Of a stretch of DNA of 64,000 bases, positions 33,601-44,444 are shown in pieces. The stretch is from Notospermus geniculatus. Taxonomy: Eukaryota > Nemertea > Pilidiophora > Heteronemertea > Lineidae. Location of the stretch: positions 1 through 64,000 of the forward strand of contig NMRB01000616.1 of NCBI GenBank assembly GCA_002633025.1. Reading direction: 5' to 3'. Within the stretch, counting starts at the first letter, position 1. Every line of letters starts with the position of its first letter. The notes below the pieces were generated by a model. It saw nothing but the letters and a program-made list of their open reading frames with translations, ran no database searches and had not been told where the DNA came from. Both the position numbers and the translations under genes were made by a program.

Positions 33601-36600
33601 GAGACCTGAACCACTACACCACTGTGGCTGTAACGATACGGTGACACCAAGAAAACGTCGCCTCAGGCCAGCCATGGAGGGGGAGAGATCGAATTGTCAC
33701 CCCAAGAAATCACTGTTGTCCGAGACCACTTTTTAGGTCTTTAAATGCCCAACGAAGACATTAACAAGTGTGAGACGGTCTAGGAAAACCGGTCGGGTAT
33801 CACTGGATGATCGACAAGGCCAAGCAGATCACCTAACATTGATCTGCTACTGTTTACACGCTATGAAATTCATTTCAGCCACTGAAATGTGCAGGTTTCC
33901 CACCGTCAGAGGCTGCCACGATTTAGTGGATCCTAGAACGTCATGGAATTTGACATCTGAGAGAAGTGCACGCCATGTCATCTATAATGAGGCCATGACT
34001 TATGTCTGTGACGTCAAATTTTGTCACGTTCTGGGTCCGCTAACAGGTGGCCTCGACACAGGCAAAATGACGTACATACGGCAGACGTACAGCTACTTTT
34101 ATATCCGCCGTATAGTACAATGGATCATCCTCTGGACGTCCAGTGTACGTATGGCTTACGTACGGAAAAATATGTCCGCTGAGTATATGCCGTACGTATG
34201 CCATACGTACGGCATACGCCATATATCCCGCGTACATACGACGACATACATACAAATTGAATCCAGCTACTTTTATATACGGTATATATACGCAACCAGG
34301 ACTGGCGGACGTATGCCGTATATACGCCATACGTCCGCCAGATGTACGTCAATTTCCCTGTGAAGGCCGAGTTTACATCGGATAACACGCGACACGAACA
34401 CACAGGCGAACAAAGGTTTCATGGGGATGAATCCTTTGTGAAGCCATTGTTCGCCTTCGTGTTCGTGCCGCGTGTCATCTGATGTAAACCTGGCCTAACG
34501 GCAGGAAAGTCTCCCATTGCGACACCTGACAGGTTTGCCTATGCAGCCTCTCAAGTACAACCTCGCTGAACTTACTTGAACACGTCACTCGCACCGTTTT
34601 TATCACATTGTTGATCTTCAACGAACCAAAATATGTGATTTTCTCGACGTTTTTTGCATCCGTCACGACCCAGAGAGGCATGACATCATCGAGGTAGTCG
34701 GGGGTGTCTGTACCAAGGGACGTGTGAATCTGGTGATAGTAGGACAGGATTTTTCTGGAAAAGACAACAGACTCACAACCCTCAGTTTCACTGCGAATGA
34801 TAATTTAATTCGTATACCGGTAGGCCAACCTCCAAAATCCTTAGATGTTTCATGAGCTTTGGCACATAGGTATTTATTGGAAAGCAATGGACCATCGAGA
34901 GCTTTCCAATGAATACCTATGTGACAGAGTTACATTAACCCTGTCACATAGGCATTCATTGGAAATTACTCTCCGAGAGCCTTCAAATCCAATGAACACC
35001 TATATGACGGTGTTTCAGTGTGTTACAGAAACCCTATCACATAGGTATTCATCGTATCCACGACGTAACTCTGACAGTGTCCGCCATTGCTGACGTCGCC
35101 GTAATGAAGCAAAGGTGTTGGGCAGAATTCATTGCTTTGCTGAAGAAATCTGGTGGGCAAAACGCGCAACGTCACAGAACGACAATGAATTGATTGGATA
35201 GTACTCTATCTTTCCAATGAATACCTACCGGTATATGGCAGTTTTTAGGTGTTACAGAAACCCCGTCACATAGGCATTCACTGGAACGTACTCCCAGAGA
35301 GATTCACACCATGTGATCAGCTCAGGTATGGAAACTTCACTCACCAAGAACTCCCTCAAAACCTCAAATGTGAGACGTCTAGGAAAAACTCTCGGATGGC
35401 GCGTTTGAGGAAAGTGTTAATGGCCTTGGTGAACCTGCACATTTCAATAGCTGAAATGTATGACGTAACAGGTAAACAGTAGTAGATCAATGCACAGGCA
35501 ATCTGACAGCCCTTGTTGATCATTCAGCGACATCCGCCGAGTTTTCCTTGACCGCCACACAAATGATACTGATGGAGAAGCAGAAAAAACAATATGGCGT
35601 ACCTCGCACTTCTAACAGTGACAGGTCGCTGGTCGACTGCCTCTGTTTCAGCCGACTTCATCATCGGGGAATCTTCCGCATGATTTATATCTGTTATCTC
35701 ATGTAACTTGAGTGGCGACCCCTCGAGGGTGATTTCAGAATCACAATCACTTGATTGAGACGCCAGGCTTGGGTTTCTAGCGGATCCTTTCGACCATGTT
35801 TGCTGTCTGAACGTTTTCACCTGAAAAAAAAAATGAACGTATGTGACAAACTATGGCAAAACCCAAAATAAGTCACTGTGAGCTTGGCAGGTTCATCTTC
35901 GATAATCGAAGGTCGATCTGCTCTCCACTGCGTTACATCGCACATCACCCTTCGAGAAATAGACCAGTCGGTGGCGTATCTTGGCACGATGCCAACTTTA
36001 CCGGTCGACCAATCATATTGCACTTTATATCGGGTCTTTGGCTACCAGTATTTGTACCACGATTCAAATTTTACAACACCGATTCTGATTGGCCTCTTCT
36101 TCTCGAGGCGGCAGATACGCCATGGACCGTTCAATTTCTCGAAGGGTGATGTGCGATGTAACGCAGTGGAGAGCAGATCGGCCTTCGATTATCGAAGATG
36201 GGCAGGTTGAGACAAAATGTTTGTCAAATTCAATATTGTCTGTCTGTTGTGAAATCTGACTGAAATTAATTATTAAATCATCTACTTATCGCGGAACGAC
36301 TAGGTCAAAACGTTTTTTCTGCAATCTCTTTCAAAACATCAGTGTTCTGTTTTATTAGCGTGAATAAACCTGGTCTTTACTTACAACGTTTTTATTCCTG
36401 GCAATAACACACGGCAGAGAACAGAGATTCTTGGGAAGAATTTTGATGAAGGGGTGGTCGGACTCTACCACGGTCAGCTCCATATCCTGAGAGAAAGAAA
36501 TACTAACATGAAAATAAATCACATGTAAACCCTCCACTGCCATTGGCAATCTCATCACCACATCCTAAAACTTTAGAGAAGCCATCTCAAATAGTGAACT

Positions 36601-37275
36601 CCCTATGCAGTTGTGAGTCGCGCCCCCTTCGGTTTACTCGCTCACGGTCACCACAACTGCTTTACTTCGTGGAAGTCGCCACATTTGGTCAACAGATGGG
36701 GTCAGGTCAATGATGCGTAGAGAAGTCTTCATGTCATGCTGTGATTTGACATTCACATCAGATTCAGAAGAATATAAAATAAGTGATGTCTATTACCATG
36801 AAAAATGCTTCCTTCAGGCCCGAGTGCAAGCTGGAAGAAAAAACAGAATGTTCAATGAAATGGTCCATGGATCATGTGCTCCCCTGTGTGAATGTACCAA
36901 AAGAACAAAGGCAAATGATTTTTAAAAAATCAAAAATGTTCCCAGGCAAGCCTCGAGTTCCAGGTAGAGGGCACTACCTACCAAGACACGACCTGATCAC
37001 ACCAAATTAGAAGATACTCGGTCAATTGCCAAGAAACTTGCCACCAAATGACAAAAATTTGAATGTCACACGACAGAGAATGCATGTAGTCATGACACCT
37101 CTCAATTTTAAGGACAGAATTTGTCTTCATAAGGTGTTCCATTGTAAAAGATTCTAGCTGTCACTTTTGACAGGTGATAACTTCTCCTTCTACACCATCT
37201 CATCTCTTACCAGCCGAAGATTTCCGAGAACATGTAAACCTGTTGCATCATTTTGTTTTCAAATCCTTCTGTCAT
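24688..37275 (-). CDS. zwilch: Zwilch kinetochore protein, 14 coding exons
   Basis: Coding exons in transcript order: 37211-37302, 36797-36830, 36385-36486, 35603-35820, 34576-34754, 33091-33314, 32864-32935, 32228-32321, 31612-31752, 30955-31034, 29810-29969, 28914-29079, 28167-28262 and 24688-24860. All have AG/GT borders, and every junction keeps frame except the last. The product is about 600 residues, close to the usual Zwilch length of about 590. Family landmarks I recognise are a PLWV segment in the fifth exon, EFEWG...PPLDARAKV with its GD-x-x-SP continuation, DLDFTEKLW, ELGINKLRQDYFEFFLG and FSLPVAAKAV. Zwilch binds ROD and ZW10 in the RZZ complex, which brings dynein and Mad1-Mad2 to unattached kinetochores. 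I placed the start at the ATG at 37273-37275, but the exon is open upstream to its acceptor, so a 5' coding exon is possible. The final exon is assigned by weaker similarity around its SW motif. Confidence 0.92.
25884..26760. mobile_element. Tc1/mariner-type foldback element (877 bp)
   Basis: Both ends begin CAGTGGTGTGAA and TA flanks each side. The inverted arms are about 215 bp. CAGTGGTGTGAA and TA duplication are typical of Tc1/mariner elements. No transposase frame remains. It lies in the last intron of zwilch. Confidence 0.7.
27040..27410. repeat. Degenerate tandem repeat (GGACACC...TTTTGACCTCTGT)
   Basis: About six imperfect units of 55-65 bases contain CTCTCAATTAAGGACACC and CATTTTGACCTCTGTTAT. 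The block follows a poly-G run with an N at 27007-27021. Confidence 0.7.
27745..28100. mobile_element. GGAACCCGC-ended MITE, copy 2 (left end worn)
   Basis: It aligns along its length with 5173-5542 (ACGACGTGGCGCTGCGA, TTCTTTTAATCTCATTCC, CAGCGCCGACCTGTCGG, GCGGGTTCCCCATT). It lies in the last intron of zwilch. Confidence 0.6.
29355..30165. repeat. Three copies of an ATCTCAAGCTACTCATGTTC unit in zwilch introns
   Basis: Copies start at about 29378, 29551 and 30065. Each continues CTCACTTGGATGGGGTCTTT and ends with a CTTACTGTCCCA block. The exon at 29810-29969 lies between copies 2 and 3. Confidence 0.7.
30187..30925. repeat. 25-bp minisatellite, about 29 copies, in a zwilch intron
   Basis: The unit is GAGACGTC + TGCTG or AGCCG + TGGCTACAGGGT. 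Copies differ mainly at the 5-base TGCTG/AGCCG block and at one base (GT, GC or GA before GAGACG). It ends about 30 bases from the donor of the exon at 30955-31034. Because 25 is not a multiple of 3, long spurious open frames appear on the plus strand. Confidence 0.95.
31765..31812 (-). pseudogene. Duplicated start of a zwilch exon with its acceptor
   Basis: This nearly repeats 31719-31760, the acceptor and first about 30 bases of the zwilch exon at 31612-31752 (AGAGGCTGATGACAGAATCA, then GTCTGGAATACAG). It lies just upstream and has no donor, so it is a partial tandem copy. Confidence 0.6.
31828..32158. mobile_element. GGAACCCGC-ended MITE, copy 3
   Basis: The right end CAGCGCCACGTCGTGACGTA followed by GGCGGGTTCCTCATTG matches the family in inverted orientation. 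It lies between two zwilch exons. Confidence 0.5.
33330..33632 (-). mobile_element. tRNA-derived SINE, family A copy 2
   Basis: It aligns along its length with 10756-11040. The B box is worn (GGGTGTGAATCC). It sits immediately upstream of a zwilch exon acceptor at 33314. Confidence 0.6.
34069..34345. repeat. CGTATG/CATACG palindrome cluster
   Basis: This is a run of overlapping palindromes built from GTACGTATGC and GCATACGTAC. Both strands are open for long stretches as a by-product. A similar cluster lies at about 54540-54770. Confidence 0.6.
34364..34496. mobile_element. Small MITE (AGGCCGAGTTTACATC ends)
   Basis: The ends AGGCCGAGTTTACATCGGAT and its near complement (ATCTGATGTAAACCTGGCCT) enclose inverted GACACGAACACA / GTGTTCGTG arms. 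It lies in a zwilch intron. Confidence 0.55.
34850..35290. repeat. Repeated CACATAGGTATTCATTGGA hairpin units
   Basis: Direct and inverted copies of CACATAGG(T/C)ATTCATTGGA occur at about 34863, 34905, 34945, 35035, 35215 and 35267. Probably nested foldback elements in a zwilch intron. Confidence 0.5.
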
Positions 37276-38042
37276 CTTGTTAGATATGTCGGCAGTCCTC
37301 TGCTGAAAAATATAGGCCGAGGCGAATCATTTAATGGTAGGCCTAGGCCAACATTCCCACTCCAGTCCAGCAGGGCCCCCTACACTGGCCCCCTCACTAA
37401 AATGTTATTAGAGTTAGGAGCACGGTATTGGATCTCAAATGCATTATTTGACTCCCAGCGTAGAGAGGGAGCCACCTAGCGGCAGTAAGACGAACTACAA
37501 AAATGCATTAGCTACAAAATGTACGGAGGAAATCGGGTCAATAGGCCAATATGTCGTTCGTTGGTCCCTGCGTTGGAGAGTGGCGCCGGCTGTCGAGGAA
37601 AAGTGGCAATACCGTGGGCGCCACGGCATGGCATAGGCCTAGGCTACCGGTAGGCCTACCGTGCTCCTCCTTTAGGCCTAAAACGGTCCTATTTTTTACC
37701 TTATTTAGCGATTGGTTTCTCTGTATTCATGAACCTATATTCTCAGTCACGGACATTAGAAGCAGACACTTTTTACCCGGGACAACAATTACTGTTACAC
37801 CGGCAGTCATCCGACAATCGAACACACTGCACTGGAAATGCACAGGAAACGTGGGACGCCGAGATGACAGTTCCCTTTTTCGGACAAGGGACAGACGCTG
37901 TATTATCGTGTTCTGACACGAATTAATGATCGTGGAACGTTCTACAGATATAGGCCAGCAGCCAAATCAACATCATGATCACTTACATTCGCAAAATTTC
38001 GCAGATTAGTGAGAAAAACACAGATCGCAGAATTGTACTTAC

Positions 38043-38140
38043 CGCCGTTCGGGGTTGATAGAAATTGTGGAACGAAATCCAGTTTAGTCGGGTCACCGTA
38101 GTTTGGTTCCACAACTTACCGCTAGGCGTAGAGTGGTCAG
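38043..38140 (-). other. Possible non-coding first exon of zwilch (5' limit unknown)
   Basis: A strong donor (GTAAGTAC on the minus strand) follows position 38043, about 740 nt upstream of the first coding exon acceptor at 37302. No ATG is seen in the roughly 100 nt before it. A second good donor lies about 70 nt further upstream. This is inferred as a 5'UTR exon from position and donor quality only. Confidence 0.3.
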
Positions 38141-38348
38141 TTCGGGAACCAAACTCGGGTCACTGGCGAAACGGCCAACCTCGTCAGATAGTTGGTTTCA
38201 ACGTTTGTCGCTATGTGGGGCGCGCTGTACGCTGCTTCTTTATGGTGTTTCTGGTAAAATCTTCACTGTAATAACTAATTTGTATAAAACAACAAAATCA
38301 TGTGTATCGTATAAGGGCAGCAATTCAGGTTTTTTCACTTCAAATGTA

Positions 38349-39669
38349 ACGTCAGGTGATCGCGGTTCGCCACGTTCTGACGTCGCGTCACAGCCCGCAC
38401 CGCAAACTGATAATTTTTTTCGTTGACCCGCTGTCCGAACGTATCGACGCCAACCACTCTGATTTTTCGACCACTTCAAAGAGGTAAGTCAACACTACAA
38501 GATCACCAACTTTCATCGAATTTCGTCTGTTATTTCCTTCACAATTCACCGATTTTTGGCAGCATGTCCACCTCAATGCAGTAAAATGGCAAACCTACGA
38601 CGAAACAGCCNAGCATGTCCACCTCAATGCAGTAAAATGGCAAACCTACGACGAAACAGCCGAAAAACGGCACACATTTTCATGCTTCTGAAGACCGCGT
38701 TTCAGTTGACAGAATTCCCCGACTGAAAGATGCTGCGGCCTCTGTGTTGATTCAGGTCAAGGCTGACGTCATTCATTTTCATAAAATCCACGTGCACATT
38801 GTTTACATTGGGATTTGTAGTTATTGGCGAACCGCGGTCCCCCCATCGACGCTTGTTTTCATTATGCAAAATACGCAACGTCACAATGACGTCGTACATG
38901 TCGTAACGTCACAGACCAATGAGACAGAGGTCTTCACGGAAGGCGCAGTGAACGGGGAAGATATGTCATCTTACGACGGCAAATTCACACACTTGCCAGG
39001 GCCCTCGAAGTTTCAGCGGGAGTAACGTGGCGGCCCGAGAGGGGGAGCGCGAGGGGGGTCCCCCCTGGCACGAAGAAATTTTTGAAAATTGGAGGATAAA
39101 AGACCCAATTTCCCGGCATCTGCGAATAAAAATCGAACTGAGCGGCGGCCATTACAAAATACGCAACGTCACAGTGACGTCGTACATGTCGTAACGTCAC
39201 AGACCAATGAGACAGAGGTCTTCACGGAAGGCGCAGTGAACGGGGAAGGTGTGTCAACTTCGACGGCAAATTCACACACTTGCTGTCAACGGATTTTGAA
39301 GAAAAGTTAAAACAAACATCAGCACAAGCAGAGCTAACAATAGGTATCTTTATTTAGCGTGAAGAAAATGATACGCACACTTTAATCATCGATTTCCGAC
39401 GAAATGGCGAACCGCGATACCCCCCTTCGGAGCGCATCCGGCACTCGGCGAAACAGTCACCCTCGGATAGTTTACAGCCTCACGACGTTGTTGTACCAAC
39501 AATGGGTTCAAGGTCACGTGGGATAAACAAGGATACACAAGTCGAACATGCTGTGTTGTTTTTTTTCGATTTCATTTATTAAATACGTAATTGTTGTGGG
39601 TCAAAGATAAGTGACAAAAATCGGGCGGGAGACGACGTCAAAAAGTGGCGAACCGCGATCACCTGACGT
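38349..39669. mobile_element. DNA transposon relic with TA target duplication, inserted in the LINE
   Basis: The terminal inverted repeat is ACGTCAGGTGATCGCGGTTC at the left, with its reverse complement ending at 39669. TA flanks both sides (38347-38348, 39670-39671). Removing it and one TA leaves the LINE reading frame intact across the site, which confirms the boundaries. Inside, a 130-bp block rich in TGACGTC is directly repeated (38867-38996 and 39156-39284). No transposase ORF is seen. Confidence 0.8.
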
Positions 39670-39814
39670 TAGGAGTGAAACAAGGAGAAAATTTGTCTCC
39701 TCTCCTATTTTCTATTTTTCTAAATGATATGGTAGACTTTTTTAGTGAAAGAGGAGATGTGACAACAACAGTTATTTACATGTATACATGTAAATAACTG
39801 TTGTTGTTTTAAAG

Positions 39815-40221
39815 GAGCCCGGTATTGCCAGTTTTTCTCGACAGCCGGCGCCACCGCGCCACTCTCCAACCCAGGGACTAACTACGTTGTTGGCGAATGG
39901 CCCCGATTTACTCCGTACTCATTTGTAATTGAGTTTTTGTACATGTAGGGGCCTACTCTAAATTCTCACTTACCTGTCCCATTTCTGAACTCGGAAAACA
40001 TGACCAAATCCTAAGTTGAAGATATCGCACCGCTGTCATTCTTTGCCAGGCTCGGGAATGGGACAAGTAAGTGGACAGGACATTACTGTTTCTGACCATA
40101 CCCCCACCCTGTTATCTTCAACTCAGGATTTAGTCATTTTTTCCTAGTCCCGGAATGGGTAAATGGGAATTTAGAGTAGTTCGTATTGCTGTCGCTAGGT
40201 GGCTCCCTCTACGTCGGCAGT
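39815..40221. mobile_element. Foldback-type element, second copy at about 37385-37670
   Basis: It shares GTTGGAGAGTGGCGC, GGCGCCGGCTGTCGAG and the GCTAGGTGGCTCCCTCTACG segment with the sequence at 37385-37670, in opposite orientation. Here it interrupts the LINE; the other copy sits just upstream of the zwilch coding region. Exact ends are approximate. Confidence 0.5.
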
Positions 40222-41852
40222 CAAGCAAGTACAAGCACAATTCAATGATATATGGAGAGTTGGGTCGGTTTCCAATAAAAATACTTGTAATGGTAAGAAT
40301 GATAAATTTCTGGAAAAGGATTATCAATGAAAAAAAGAGTAAAATTTGTTATATTTTGTACAGGATTCTATTAAATCTTGATGAAAAAGATAGATACACC
40401 TCCCCCTGGTTGAACTGTATTAGAAATATTTTGCAAGGTTGTGGATTGAACTACATCTGGCTAGCACAAGAAGTGGTGAATTTCGACTGTCTTGATACTA
40501 AGGTGAAATCTGTTCTTCAAGACCAATTTCTGCAAGATTGGCTGGCTAAAATTAATAATGATGATGCCTTTGTGAATTACAGAATGATGAAAGTCAATAT
40601 TACACTTGGAGGATATTTGGCTCAATTGCCTGAGCATCTTGGTTATACAATGTTTGATTTCAGGACAGGATCTTACAAGTTACCTGTTAATGCTAGGAAT
40701 AAGTTGTCAGCTCCTCGTTATGAAAGATTATGTAGAAAGTGTAATCAAAATAGTATTGGAGATGAGTTTCATTTCATTTTTGAATGCCCAAAGTTAGATA
40801 AGTTACGAAAAGATTTTATCCCAAAATATTATAGAACGCGTCCGAATGTCTTAAAATTTCATCAATTGTTTAAACATCCCAAAATATTTTAGAACGCGTC
40901 CGAACACTGCCTCCCGTTGCTCATTTGCAGAACTGACGGCCGCAACAATCTGTATTAGCGTCCAGCGGATTCTAAAAATAACAATACGAGTCAGACGTTC
41001 GGACTAAGTATGCTCTTCCTCCAAATTTATGTTGATCTGGTCCTGTATTACGTGTATTATCGCTGATTTGGAAGAAAATACCTGGATTTGTTCCAAATTA
41101 TTTCGAATTTGTCACACTCCACGCAACGTTGAATTTTTTGGATACTTGGACGAAAATTTTTAAAATAAATATTCTTACTTAGATAATTATAATATTTCGC
41201 ATATCGATGACGTCATCAAGCGGTCAGTCGATTCTCCCGTTATTCGTCTTCGTGCCGTATTTCTCGACTTCTAAAGGACACTTTCTTCAGGATTACATCT
41301 AAATTCGTACAGAAAACATAACCGATCATTTCACGTACGTTACAACGGTTGAAATGTTGAATATGTGAAGAAAACAGCCTTCGATGTGGCATTTGTAATT
41401 TGAATTTGTATCAATGACGTCATGATTGTGGTACACTCGATATGTAACAATTACGATTTTGTGAATAAAAATGTTTCATTGTGTTGCTGCAGCAGAACTA
41501 TTCCTCATTTTGTCATGATTTATACCAAATGTTTACAATTTCTTTATTCAGGATTACAAAGTACAACATGCGACCGATCATTCACATAAGTTACGACGGT
41601 TGAAATGTTGAAAATTTGAAGAAAATTGCATTCGTACCGAGTGTGCACTGCCACTGTACATCGATGCACTGTACAATACATGCTAAAATGCCGGTTTATT
41701 ATTCGGCCGCGTATGTGCAGATTTTTCGTCCAAATCCTTCGGCGTCGGACTTAAATCGTATCCAACGTCACAGAAATCACGATGTGGTGTTTCAATTGCC
41801 GCCATTTTGTGATTTTATATTCGAAAATGCAGGATATAGGCCTAGGCCCACT

Positions 41853-42370
41853 ATGGAGGCGTCAACATCACGGTGTAATAGGAGAAAAATGCTCGGGAGG
41901 TGACATTTGAAGATGTTGTCTTCACATTTGGACACACCTTGATAAATCTTGTTTTTTTTTCAGCCAAAAGCACGTTTTCCTGAGTGTAACTAAACAAGCC
42001 GAGAGAGAGGGCAAACAAGGAGTCCTCTTTGCCGAAGCACTGGCAGATTTCACCAACAGCCCTGCTGAAATCCAAGGTGGATCAAAATCTCTTCCAGCAC
42101 AAGCAGGCCACTCCATACTATGTACCAGGTGAGTTAATACCTTAGAGTAGGCCTATATCAAAAAATGACCATGGAGTATTAACAGGAGATCCTTCCTTGT
42201 TCTTTCAGCTGCATCTACACAACGGGAAGAAGGCACAGGGGGGCCGTCCACGTCTGCCACAACCGCCAAAGTATGCAGTGCCAAAAACACCGTCCACTAT
42301 TGTCAAGTTCAGTGCACCATCAACTTCCAAAGTTGACAACCTCACACGCCACTGCCAGCACCGTCATCTG
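41853..42370 (+). CDS. 5' part of an unidentified gene (three exons visible)
   Basis: Exon 41853-41899 starts with ATG (MEASTSRCNRRKMLG) and ends in phase 2 at GTGACA. Exon 41964-42128 follows a long pyrimidine-tract acceptor and keeps frame (QKHVFLSVTKQ, GVLFAEALADFTNSP), ending at GTGAGT. Exon 42209-42370 has good borders, but its frame is uncertain. The phase-2 reading is open but His/Cys rich and unlikely-looking. A reading starting ASTQREEGTGGPSTS looks more natural but needs an earlier donor at 42076 (GTGGAT) and stops soon after. I do not recognise the product. Confidence 0.45.
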
Positions 42371-42625
42371 GTGAGAATTCCGATCTCTTATTGGCCACGA
42401 ATGTGGTGTAGGACGTGCTGTAGAATTTCTCGAGTGTTTAGAAATGCATAATTACCTCACAGACCCAAAACCAGTAGGGCCCATGTCTTTTCCAAAACCT
42501 CATTGTCGGTTCAGTTTCTGGATTCACAGGAAAGGTGATCATACAATATGTGGTATTAGGAAACAGAAAATGACATGCATTTGGCCATCACAAAAAATAT
42601 ACAGACAGGAAGTTCACAGATTATT

Positions 42626-43165
42626 GGTCTTCCCTGGAAATTCCCAAAAAAACTAGGCTCACCAAGGGAGGCCTAGGATGAATGATATAAAAGTCATATC
42701 ACTTTCATGGCAAGTGCAATATGGATTAATTATGGGAGGGATCAATTGTAATAGGCCCCTACTGATCAATTTCACATAGGCTGAATAGGAGTAGTTCATG
42801 AGCTGGTATTCATAAAAGCTAGCAAATGCTTTTACTTGAGATTTCACAGCGAGGTCCAATGTAAAATGCACTACAAAATTTGAAGTAAAAGCATTTGCCA
42901 GCTTTTATAAATATCAGCCATGGTTCCCAAATGCATCACATTTTGTGGTTTGGCCTCAGTCATTTGGTTCTATGATGCCACGTCCTCAAGATCAACCACC
43001 CATGGCCAGCATTTGTGAAATTGATCAATAGGGGCCTATTACAATCGATCCCTCCCAAAACACTGCACTTGGCCGAGAACTTGATATGACTTTTATACCA
43101 TTCATACTAGGCCTCCCTTAGTGGGCCTAGTTTTTGGAATTTCCAGGGAAGACCAATAAACTTCC
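42626..43165. mobile_element. Foldback element with about 150-bp arms
   Basis: TTGGTCTTCCCTGGAAATTC and the following 150 bases return as the reverse complement ending at about 43160. A second inner hairpin surrounds AGCAAATGCTTTTACTT. Confidence 0.6.
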
Positions 43166-43307
43166 TGTATGTACGGTCTGTTGGATCTGTAAAGTGATTA
43201 CTCATTTCTATACTATACACCACAAAACGTTATGAGGTGTTTCTTTCTATTTGCAGGTTTTTTAATTGGTCAGTCGAGCCGGCCGTTATCAGAATTCATC
43301 CACAGCA

Positions 43308-43534
43308 GGGTTTGACATAAGCCAAGGCCATTTTCCAAAACACCCTTGCTGGCCCTCTAAAGTGTCCAGGGCCATGGCTGGCTGACCCTTGGCCTATTGT
43401 GTGCCTTCATTTGATAATAAACTGGGTCTAGCTGAAATTGACCATCCATGACCTTGGACAACAATCACTTTGGATTAGAATAGAGGGCCAGCAAGGGTGT
43501 TTTGGAAAATGGCCTTGGCTTATGTCAAACCCTG
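43308..43534. mobile_element. hAT-like MITE (227 bp)
   Basis: Inverted ends of about 55 bp (GGGTTTGACATAAGCCAAGG and complement) are flanked by perfect 8-bp direct repeats CCACAGCA. Read two bases outward, the ends are CAGGG...CCCTG, the usual hAT terminus. Confidence 0.7.
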
Positions 43535-43655
43535 CCACAGCATGCTAGAATTGAAGGTGTCCGCTAACAAAGATGGACTAACATGTACCGAGTCCATCCA
43601 GGAATGCATCCTAATGGACTAACACGTACCGAGTCCATCCAGGAATGCATCCTAA

Positions 43656-43776
43656 ATTATTGGAAATGAACCTCCCCAAACCATGATTTTTGAAATGAGA
43701 TGAAGTCAACTGCTAGTAACATTGTTCATCTCATTTCAAAAATCATGGTTTGGGGAGGTTCCATTTCCAATAGTTT
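43656..43776. mobile_element. Small perfect foldback
   Basis: TATTGGAAATGAACCTCCCC plus CATGATTTTTGAAATGAGATGA is repeated as its near-perfect reverse complement after a loop of about 20 bases. Confidence 0.55.
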
Positions 43777-44444
43777 ACTGTACGATAGGTTAGAGTGGGG
43801 ATAAGTCTCGTGATTTTGGTATGGTGGTTCGATTCCACCCCAAGGCTAATAATATTGTGTTGCTGGTGCAAAAGTGGACAAATTTTCGCCTTGTGGTCCA
43901 CACCAAAATTATGAGACAACTCCCCTTACCATTACCAACTTCCCCAAACTGATTTCGATCATGGGTACAGAAGCTCTCGGGGTACTATGTCTTAATTGAA
44001 CTATTCGTGTTATCCGTAAAGGAATGAAATGTCGTAGAAAATGACACCACAATTTCACTAATATTGATAATTTATTATGATGAGACTAAACAACATTTAT
44101 TTATGTGAGACTATTAAAACAACATGCATCTAATACAAACTATGCTTTGAAAAGCGTTTTTCAATAAAATTGCATCAAATTCAAAAGCAATGACGTCACA
44201 AACGCTGTATGACGTCATGCATGTCATCACCGTTGCCATCTGAAATCTGCATGACGTCATCACGTCACTGAGGTGTGTCCGCAGCTGGGCTAAATGTCCT
44301 CAAAGTACCGTATTTGGAGCCCAGTATCTAACACAAACCGGTTGTATCATAATAAAAAAGAATTCAATAAATCACTGTTTTAGTTATTCAATCAGAGTCG
44401 TCGTATTATATTCATTCCAAAGAAGAAATTCATCACGAATGTTC

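Larger units (their letters stand above)
38235..40895 (+). mobile_element. Degenerate LINE (non-LTR retrotransposon), split by two insertions
   Basis: Reverse-transcriptase sequence is seen at 38235-38348 (YGVSGKIFTVITNLYK) and continues at 39672-39800 (GVKQGENLSPLLFSIFLNDM). The C-terminal part follows at about 40222-40892 and ends in a zinc-finger-like pattern (CRKCNQ, then GDEFHFIFECPKL) typical of this class. The pieces are separated by a TA-flanked DNA element (38349-39669) and a second insertion (about 39815-40221). No 5' half or endonuclease was found, so it is a truncated, dead copy. The last piece is still open for 245 codons. Confidence 0.75.

Noticed and set aside
34040-34403. Overlapping frames on both strands rich in Tyr/Arg/His/Thr
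   Set aside because: They arise from the CGTATG palindrome cluster; both strands are open because the sequence is self-complementary.
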